Part shown: piece after piece, positions 56,158 to 64,000 of the stretch
How positions within the stretch are numbered: position 1 is the stretch's first letter
Layout: every line of letters begins with the position of its first letter
Origin: Globomyces pollinis-pini
Taxonomy: Eukaryota; Chytridiomycota; Chytridiomycetes; Rhizophydiales; Globomycetaceae
Reading direction: 5' to 3'
NCBI GenBank assembly: GCA_025399215.1
Contig: MU621127.1
Location: 31,697-95,696, forward strand
Length of the DNA: 64,000 nucleotides
Translations under genes and position numbers: made by a program
Notes under the pieces: generated by a model
What the model was told of the DNA's origin: nothing
The model's input: only the letters and a program-made list of their open reading frames with translations
Databases searched by the model: none

Positions 56158-58298
56158 ATGGGGTCGCCTGAAGATTCGTCAAAAAAGTTTGGATTGGTGA
56201 AGCGTAGAGTTTGTAGAGATGTCATATTCCTTTTACTGTTCATCATATATTGGGTTGCAATGATAATTGTCGCTGCCACTGCCATTGGAAATGGTGATTT
56301 AAAACGTAAGTAACTCAACGCGATTTAATCAATAGAATTAACGTAAAGAAATCAATTATCTTAATGCATAGCGTGCCGAAAGATAGCTTAGGTAACTTTT
56401 GTGGTGACGAAAATGCCAAACTGAATGGAAGTTATGCAAATCAAACTTCACAACCATACCTTTATTATCTTGATCCATTCCAGGCCGGCCAACCAAATGC
56501 AAGCTCTATTTGCATCTCGTCTTGCCCAAATACAACCGAATTGTTATTGAGCTCACCACAAAAAATGCCTTGTGTCTATGGAATTGTAGCAGATATCCTC
56601 ACAGCAAGAGACTTGATCGACACTCAAAAATGCTCTCCATACATTTATTCCTCTGCACCAGTGTTGAACAGATGTGTACCGATTGCTAGTATCCCTGAAG
56701 AGATGGTGAATGAGACAATTTCTATTGGAAACACAAAGATAAGTCTTTCAGAAATTCTATCATCAGGTAAAAGTACAGTTATGCAAGTGGTAGCAGACTT
56801 CAAAGAGACCTGGAAAGTGTTTGCCGCCGCAGCTGGAACAGCAATAATCTTATCATTCGTTTGGTTGTTTATTGCACAGTACATTATAGGATTGTTTGTT
56901 TGGCTTAGCATTACATTGGTAAATCTCATCGGAATCGCTTGTTCTGTACTACTCTACTTTTATTGGCAGTCGCGCCTTACCTCATTTAAGACAGGTACTG
57001 GTGCCAGCGGGGTCGCATCTTTAAACATCCCGGGTATAGGGAGCGTCAATCAAACTATTCCGTTCTTAGATACGAAGACACCTGCAAAAGAACAAGAAGT
57101 AACTGTAGCAATGGTGATATTCATTGTATTCGCTGTCGTTGCTAGTTTAATACTTCTGATTACAATTGCTATGATCAAACGAATTCGTATGGCCATACAA
57201 ATTATCAATGAAGCAGCATTAGCTTTTAGAAAGCTACCAGGTGTTAGTAAGCATTTCAATTACTAATTTCTTTCTTTATTATAGTTTTTATGCCTATCTT
57301 CTTTTCTTTAGTGCATTTGGCACTTTTTGCCTACTTCATTATCGTTGGGCTTTTCTTATTGACACCTGTCAAACCACCAGTAATTCAGATTGCAAGTCTT
57401 AAATGGGTGGATCCTAATCTAAGCACATATATGATGTGGTTTCATCTAGCTGGCTTCATATGGACCTTCTTTACTCTGGTTGGTCTTTCTCAGGTTACCG
57501 TTGCAGGGGCGGTAGGAGAATGGTAATTTCTGCTATTCTTAGTTATTAGGTACTGGCAAGTGGATAAAAGTACTAAATTGCGCTTGCCTGTTTTAAGATC
57601 ATTTGGCCGTGCTGTTTTTTATCATCTTGGTTCTATCGTATTAGGTGCATTTCTTATAACGATTGTGGAAATCATTCGAATTCTTTTATATCAATTGCAA
57701 CGGCAGGTCAGCAGATCCAAAAGCGAATATCTAAAGTACTTGGTGGCCTGTGCTCAATGCTGTATGAAAGTAGTAGAAATGGTGATGAAATTTATCAACA
57801 GAAATGCGTATGTATATATTGCTATATCTGGACAAGCTTTCTTCAAGTCTGCAGGTGCTGCAACTGCATTGCTATTGAAAAATGCTGCAAAAACATTTGC
57901 TGTATCCTACGTAGGTGATGTAGCCTTATTAATGGCTAAACTTGTTGTGGTTGGAATTAACACTCTTGCCGCCTACTTTTTTCTGATGTACAATACCAGC
58001 ATATTTCCGCTGGCAATTAGTTCTCCTTCGATCACCATTGGGATTGTCGCTTTTGAAACGTTTTTGGTGGCCAGCTTTTTCTTTAGCAATTATTCAATTG
58101 CAATTGACACTATATTTTTATCCGTATTAGAAGATTTAGATAAGAATGACGGGTCCCAACAACGACCATACTTTATGTCTGACAGCATGAAAAAGATATT
58201 GAATAGAAAGGTAAATTAGTTTCATCTTTTAACAATTCTAGAACGATAAACCAAAGGCTGGAGCAGCAACCCCAACCTCTCCACTTGAAATCAAATAA
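56158..58298 (+). CDS. Choline transporter-like protein (CTL/SLC44 family)
   Basis: Polytopic membrane protein. ATG 56158 gives MGSPEDSSKKFGLVKRRVCR, then TM1 DVIFLLLFIIYWVAMIIVAA and AIGNGDLK, the invariant CTL start. Next, PKDSLGNFCG (the CTL 'D.xGN.CG' motif), a Cys/Asn-rich extracellular loop, and further TMs (AAAAGTAIILSFVWLFIAQY; MVIFIVFAVVASLILLITIA; IFFSLVHLALFAYFIIVGLF). The second half has AVFYHLGSIVLGAFLITIVE and RNAYVYIAISGQAFFKSAG, strongly conserved in CTLs. It ends SPLEIK. Transport of choline or ethanolamine is known for some relatives only. Two tiny introns flank a 7-nt microexon (56336-56342) that is required to keep the frame. Confidence 0.92.
56336..56342 (+). other. Predicted 7-nt microexon
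   Basis: Introns 56306-56335 (30 nt, GTAAGT...ATAG) and 56343-56371 (29 nt, GTAAAG...ATAG) leave a 7-nt exon, AATTAAC. With it the frame reads K-Q-L-T-V-P-K-D-S-L-G-N. Treating the whole 66 nt as one intron gives a stop within seven codons. Confidence 0.7.
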
Positions 58299-58376
58299 AC
58301 AAGTACTTTTTTTGTGTATTTTCCGTCCAAAATAAACCTATTTTGCTATCATTGTGTATATTATTAAACATTTCTG

Positions 58377-60730
58377 TCATGCTAATGGCTTTGATTCATC
58401 AAAAACCCAGGTGGCTAAAGTCTTGTCTTCTGAGCAACTTAGAAACAATGATTGTTTAGCATTCCATATCATGCTATATACCAAACCTGAGTGATGCCGT
58501 AGTCTCTGTAATACTTCTCCTTTCTCTCGATCCCAAACATACACAATACCATCCTGGATTTAGATGAAGCACTTACCTCAGAGCCACCTACAATTAAAGA
58601 ATCACCGGCGAATGATGATCGAATAAAGTTTTTCGATGTATTTTGATGTCCTTTGAATTTTCGGATTGGACGAAGCTATAATATAAACAAGTAAATGCTT
58701 ACCATTCGAACGTCCCATAGTCGGTTGGAGTTGTCCTTTGAACTACTTAACAGATAATATCCATCTGAACTGATTTCAACACTTGTGACTTCCCCAAGAT
58801 GGGAAGAGATAGTTTTGATACAGAGTCCTGATACAATGTCCCAAAATTTGATTGTACTGTCTTTCGAACCTGATATAATTAAATTTCCCAAAGGACTAAA
58901 AATAGCTTTTGATATCGACAAAGAATGACCTGAAAATGTTTTCAGAATTTTCTCTCGTTCTATATCGTACAACCTCACTACCCTATCGTAACCACCACTC
59001 GCCAAATGATCCTAATAACCTTTAATGCGATTAAAAAAATACTCCCCCTGGATGATACTTGACTGAATAGACATCACCACTATGACCTACCAGTGTACTT
59101 ACACATGGATTTAGTGAATTCTGTACATTCCAAATCTACCATTCAGATATAACAACTCCTAAACCTTAATTGTGGAGTCCCCTGATCCACTTGCAGCAAA
59201 CTTTCCATCACTTTTGGATGTCAAATCCCAAATTCTTGAGGCATGACCTAAAATATAAGAAAGAACCAGTACCATTCAAAGTGTTAATATGGCGTCCTGT
59301 TTCAGTGTCCCAAACCATGCAAGTATTGTCACTAATACGTTGGTCGCTCTTTCACTTACCTAGACCCAGAAATGATAAAATTCCCCTCTGAACCAAGAAA
59401 CTCTGCGCATTTCACATTTGCTTGATGTCCGTGAAAAATAGTTTTTGTCGCATTTGGAACAATTAAAGCTGAAAAGTCTCGCAGTAGCCTACAATGTCAA
59501 TAACAGTTAAGAGTACGTTGATATTTTAGGAGTAACGCTTGGGTGATATCGAGAACATTGTATCTGATATGCAACGGCTTGTCTCAGAAGCGTCATTAAT
59601 CTATAAGGGGGGACAAACACAGATCCTAAAGAATAGTAATGAATGAAAAATCATGGAATACCTAGTCTCAAAAACCATCAGGATTACCTAAAACAATCAA
59701 TCACACAATAGACAAGCATAAATGTGAATTAGTTTGAATTCATCACAAGAAAGTGAGTGGTTTTCAGCTGACCAAATTTACCTTCACGATCGGCAATATC
59801 AAAATCTATCATGTTTTGAAACATTTCAACCAGTTTTTCTCTAGGATAATTCAGGATAGATGATAAACATACCTGGAAGATGGAATACCTTCCCAATTTT
59901 TAAATGATGGTACATCTTGCACAGACTTTGCAGTCAGAAGATAACACAAATCTCGGAATTCTGTTGGTGTCCTCTGCAGGTGTTCCAAAGGTTTTAACCT
60001 TTTATTTAGGTGAGTGAAAGCCTAAATCATTAGCATATCAATTTCATCTCTAAACTTTTTGTATTTCATGATGGTCAATATATTCCAGATACTGTTGTTC
60101 ATATGCGGCATATAAGAAGGACTTATGGTTTCTCATACTTGTATTAATTAGTACATATAAAAGATACAATGGACGAGAACAAAGTCGATCTACATCTGCC
60201 CAATCACCCTCTAAAATACTCATTTAATTTCATGATGGCTAACCTAAAATTGCCTTTTTCATTCGTTTGATTTCTGCTTGTTGTTCCAGTCGTTCAAACG
60301 TTTTCATATTCGCCTCATCCATAACTACAAAATGGTTAGCTTTAAGACATCGTACTGGTCATAGTTGCTGCATAATAACCTTCATCGCTAAGGTATTGAA
60401 TGATCACCCTCAAGATGTCCTAAGACATGTAAAGATAATTATGAACAAACCTAGGCATAAATAAAATAGTCCGTCTTTTCGTACATCTTTAATCTTGTTA
60501 TCATTTGTATTTAATAGATCCTCATTTGGTTTGATTTTGAAATCCCAGTTCTGCTGTAGCTGATTGTTGATCGCAGATTGAATGACTGGATTATTGAGCA
60601 ACGATGATAATTCATCACTGTCATCCTTTAGCTGTGATTGCTCGTTTGAACTCTCGAATGAAGAATTCATGTTTTGGATAAACTGAGATTTGCAAATATT
60701 TATCATCCTGAATTCGATTTCTTTTACCAT
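58377..60730 (-). CDS. LisH-CTLH-WD40 repeat protein (WDR26/WDR47-like)
   Basis: Predicted scaffold. From ATG 60730 (MVKEIEFRMIN) an acidic segment leads, across a two-unit intron array, to a LisH-type helix (DILRVIIQYLSDEGYYAATM) and CTLH-like helices (EGDWADVDRLCSRPL; FLYAAYEQQYLEYIDHHEIQ; TPTEFRDLCYLLTAKSVQD; VPSFKNWEGIPSSREKLVE). VPPYRLMTLLRQAVAYQ matches the linker of WDR26-type proteins. Seven WD repeats follow (FHGHQANVKCAEF; FSGHSLSISKAIF; SSHLGEVTSVEIS; RHHSGLVYSMIW), ending SEDKTLATWVFDESKPLA. WDR26 is a GID/CTLH ubiquitin-ligase subunit; WDR47 is a microtubule-linked protein; I cannot choose between them. A three-unit array lies at 59626-59781 and a 23-nt intron at 58554-58576. Confidence 0.8.
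59626..59781 (-). other. Three abutting GT...AG intron units
   Basis: Along the gene: 59781-59688 (94 nt), 59687-59662 (26 nt) and 59661-59626 (36 nt), with exact AG|GT joins. Removal gives ADREG-SVFVPPYRLM, in frame and conserved. The first unit is much longer than usual and may itself be compound. Confidence 0.7.
60420..60484 (-). other. Two abutting GT...AG intron units
   Basis: Units 60484-60451 (34 nt) and 60450-60420 (31 nt). Using only the second as an intron leaves a stop soon after; removing both gives KIKD-DILRVIIQYL. Confidence 0.75.
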
Positions 60731-61271
60731 CTTTGACACAACTTAAAAATGTTGGTTACAAGAGTTGGTTTATTAAGCCATTGATGTTTGTAGAATTGTG
60801 TTGATTTGTGAATAGGTGAGAGTTTAGGATATTAGAAATTGGATGGAAATCTTATTCAAGAAATACTATTAATAAACAGATGTTAGATGTAAGAGCGTAA
60901 ATTAGTGTACTATTTCTAGATATTCATTCAATTATTGAAGATCATCGCGTCATGGTTGTTGAGTTTCCAATAGTACGTGCAACAAGTACAACTTTAAACG
61001 ATTTAGTTCAAGTATAGATGACACAGGCAATGAATTACAATGCAAATGACCAGAAATGTACCATGCAAATGTACGATTTGACTGCTCACGTTATAAAGCA
61101 GTGTATTGAATTGTACTCATAAAATACTTTCAATTCGAACAACAAACCAAGCAGTTCATTGACCACATTACATTTCATTTACCCACCAAACGGCCTTCTG
61201 ATGAAATTTTACTTCATCTTTTTTACTCATCTTTTTTGGGTTTCACTCAGTTAAATTTATAATTTATCAGA
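60731..61271. promoter_or_regulatory. Divergent promoter region
   Basis: 541 bp between the divergent WD40 and adenylosuccinate synthetase genes. AT-rich. No open frame, RNA gene or repeat that I can support. Confidence 0.4.
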
Positions 61272-62845
61272 ATGTCAGTCACTGTGGTCCTAGGGTCTCA
61301 ATGGGGAGATGAAGGGAAAGGAAAGTTGGTAGATGTACTGGCAGATAAGGTGGATTTATGTTGTCGATGTCAGGTATCCAATAGATTGTAACGTTAGGGT
61401 GGAAATAACGCCGGACATACCATTGTTGTTAATGGAACAAAATTTGATTTCCATCTTCTTCCGTCAGGATTAATTAACCCAGAGTGTATTTCTGTCATTG
61501 GTAATGGGGTGGTGATTCACCTACCTTCATTTTTCAAAGAGGTTGAGAACACTGTAAACAAAGGTATATTTCCAAATACTAATGGGAATTATCAGGTATC
61601 TCAGTAGCAGGTCGCCTGTTTGTTTCGTCTAGAGCACATTTGGTGTTAGATGTTCATCAACTAATTGATGGAATTAAAGAAGGTGAATTGGCCGTAGGTG
61701 GACAAGACTTGGGTACCACACGCAAAGGCATTGGTCCAACTTATTCTTCAAAAGCATCGCGAAGTGGTCTAAGAGTTCATCATTTGTACAATTTCCCAGA
61801 ATTTGAAGAAAAGTTCAGAAAAATCATTGCGAACAAGAAGAAGCGCTATGGGAACTTTGATTATGATATTGAAGGTGAACTACAAAACTATAAGGTACAG
61901 AGCATTTCTTTTTTCTCATTTTGTTATAGGAATTGGCTCTTAAACTCAAGCCCTACGTTATTGACAGTATTAAATATGTCTATGACGCACTTAATTCCGG
62001 AAAGCATGTCTTGGTAGAAGGTGCCAACGCGCTAATGTTGGACATTGATTTTGGTTCGGAGTAATGAAGTTAACATATCGCTAGGTACATATCCGTTCGT
62101 AACATCATCAAACACGGGCGTGGGTGGTGTTTCAACTGGTCTAGGAATCCCTCCTCGCAAAATTACGAAAGTGTTAGGAGTTGTAAAAGCATACACCACT
62201 CGAGTTGGGGCTGGACCGTTTCCTACTGAACAACTAAATGTACTCTATCATCTTTTGATTATTTTTAGGCTGTTGGTGAACAATTACAAACTGTTGGACA
62301 AGAGTGGGGAACTACCACAGGTAGAAAACGTCGTTGTGGGTGGTTAGATACAGTTGTGTTAAAATATTCTCATATGATCAATGATTATACGAGGTACCTC
62401 TCTCCATTTTAACATTAGCATCAACTTAACCAAATTGGATGTCCTTGATGGTTTGGATGAGATTAAGATTGGCTTCGCTTATAAGATTGGTGATGATTAT
62501 CTGGATTCTTTCCCTGGTTAATTTTTTTTTGTTGCTAAAAATCAAGCGGATCTAAATACTTTAGCTAATGTTACAGTTGAGTATGAAACTCTGCCTGGTT
62601 GGAAGACTGATATTTCGAAATGGTATTTCGTTTTTTCTTTGTATTTACGTTAGTCGCACTTTCGATTCTTTGCCTCTGAATGCTAAAAAGTACATTGAAA
62701 GAATTGAAGACTTAGTTGGGGTTCGAGGTTGTTGATTGGATACTAATGAACAGTGGAATGGATTGGTGTCGGTCCTGGTCGAGATGCTATGATCCACAGA
62801 CAAAATGAGGAAAAGGTTTCGATTGCATCAGTTGAGAGTTCGTAA
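61272..62845 (+). CDS. Adenylosuccinate synthetase
   Basis: Joins IMP and aspartate using GTP in AMP synthesis. ATG 61272: [20 protein letters not shown] (GTP-binding loop and catalytic Asp), [17 protein letters not shown] (catalytic His), [50 protein letters not shown] and [15 protein letters not shown]. It ends [12 protein letters not shown] plus a short tail, [14 protein letters not shown]. Ten introns of 24-31 nt, all single. Every catalytic block is intact after splicing. Known fungal and other eukaryotic forms have the same order and size (about 430 residues). Confidence 0.96.
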
Positions 62846-64000
62846 TAAATTTTGACTGTGTTGGATACGTTTGTTAAGACTGAAAACCAAGTAACTGACA
62901 GGTGTAAACCGGGTTGAAGTAAGTTGGAACCCATACCTAGTAACACCAATGTTTCAACGATGTGGGTATTGTAGTATACTAACTTTTAATTCAAAACCAA
63001 CTCAATAAAAATATTAAAGTCAACTACAGACTTCCTCGACTATTCACTATATTACTTCGATTTCCGATTGGAAAGGTATGTCCAGAAGTGGTCATCTTTC
63101 ATTTTCTGGGGCATTATATCATCCATCCATATTAACCAATAGCAGTTAATTGATGTTAGTGAGAACAGAATATGATATGTTTTATGGTGTCCATAACTTC
63201 TATAATATTAAAATTACAGTGTGCAGAGTTGGTCAGATTGGTAACCATCGAAACTAGTTTGATAAGCCAATCTGAGAGCATCAAACATCCGTGTAACAAT
63301 ACACCTTCCAATTGCATGAAGGACACAAGCTCACTTACCCATTTGATTAGGAAAGTTTTCCAACTTGAGTTGACTTGATAGAAGTTAGCTTCAGTTTACA
63401 TAGTTCTTATACAACTTGATTAAAAAACGTAATCCTAATTATCAAACAAAATGGGTTGTACAACAACGATTCACTCAACTCCCGATTCTGTCATAAAATA
63501 GTTTTCATCTCAGTTCCAATTCTATTCTGTGTAACTTCACTTGTTTTAAATAGTTCTTATTCAATTAATTTCTTGAGCTCTATTTTTTTACATCATTTGA
63601 AATACGGTATTCACTTTAATATTTTTAAAGATTGCTTCTGAGCAATGCAAACGTACAAAATGGTGCTGAAAATCCACCAGTATTAAATTGCTAGTTGTAC
63701 ATGTGGTTAAATGTTCCTTCTGTATGGCCGGATTTCTTAGAAATCTCCATCAATCTACACGTTACACTTTCTACTTGAAAACAATAGTTTTTAGTTCTAT
63801 GCTGCTGTACTACTTTCCTTGTGTTGAATCGTGACTCACTATTGTTGAAGTGTTCAAAAAAATATCTTATAGTGGAAAGAATTTTCTTTATCAATAAATA
63901 TAAGAAAAAGTTAACGTACTACCGATAAAACTGAACGAACTAGCTAGCTTCGCTAAGGCTATTTTTTTTAATAGTGATCCTCAACTTCACATTTTTCTTT
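62846..64000. other. Terminal 1.15 kb, no supported gene
   Basis: AT-rich DNA with short open frames on both strands (for example 63172-63378 and 63691-63894) that resemble no family and lack convincing splice partners. No tRNA or rRNA fold, no repeat. A gene continuing beyond the window edge cannot be excluded. Confidence 0.5.

Noticed and set aside
63938..63972. Hairpin followed by a T run as a terminator or small RNA end
   Set aside because: The stem is only about four pairs with bulges; T runs are common in this AT-rich DNA.

Overview
This window is compact eukaryotic DNA, about 65 percent A+T by eye, and almost certainly from an early-diverging, flagellated (zoosporic) fungus. The fungal evidence is a class IV chitin synthase with a cytochrome-b5-like region, a Lys2 alpha-aminoadipate reductase, a Caf120/Skg3-type PH protein and Crz1-like zinc-finger regulators. 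The flagellar evidence is a clear ropporin-1-like/radial-spoke RIIa protein at 16065-17036. I cannot name the species. Genes lie on both strands about every 2 kb, gaps are often under 200 bp, and a run of N (40911-41135) marks an assembly gap. Nearly every gene is split by spliceosomal introns of only 23-40 nt (GT...AG, usually with a TAAC/TAAT-like branch site), so reading frames break often. Frames were rebuilt by hand from splice sites and protein-family similarity, so exon boundaries are predictions.

Layout: 0-7 kb holds two paralogous Crz1-like C2H2 regulators flanking a RhoGEF-PH-FYVE (FGD-type) protein, then a small secreted peptide. 7.3-12.5 kb is a large PH/Q-rich Caf120-like protein, divergent from the chitin synthase (12.9-15.9 kb). 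16-18.9 kb has the flagellar RIIa protein and an F-box/JmjC dioxygenase. 19-32.5 kb carries housekeeping genes: TFIP11 (spliceosome disassembly), APC8/Cdc23, Cu/Zn SOD, a putative mitochondrial ribosomal protein, TAF5, an F-box/LRR protein, a third Crz1-like paralog and CRIPT.

32.7-45.3 kb is a metabolic stretch: a methyltransferase-ATP-grasp fusion divergent from Lys2, then gamma-SNAP, cytochrome b5 and a bifunctional lysine-ketoglutarate reductase/saccharopine dehydrogenase (AASS type). Lys2 and AASS act on adjacent steps of the alpha-aminoadipate lysine pathway. 45.4-62.8 kb has a sugar nucleotidyltransferase, an ABCC transporter, a CTR copper transporter, an unrecognised coiled-coil protein, an apyrase, a choline-transporter-like protein, a LisH-CTLH-WD40 protein and adenylosuccinate synthetase. 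Nothing convincing was found from 62.85 kb to the end.

The most unusual signal is in the introns. Ten introns in six genes are longer than the local norm and can be read as head-to-tail strings of complete tiny introns, each GT...AG unit ending exactly where the next begins, with no exon between. The largest has seven units of 28-30 nt (23374-23575, in APC8). Removing the whole string restores a conserved reading frame each time. These look like tandem, zero-exon intron arrays, possibly made by tandem intron duplication and possibly removed stepwise. A 29-bp minisatellite inside a JmjC-gene intron may show the same process, and a 7-nt microexon is predicted in the choline-transporter-like gene.
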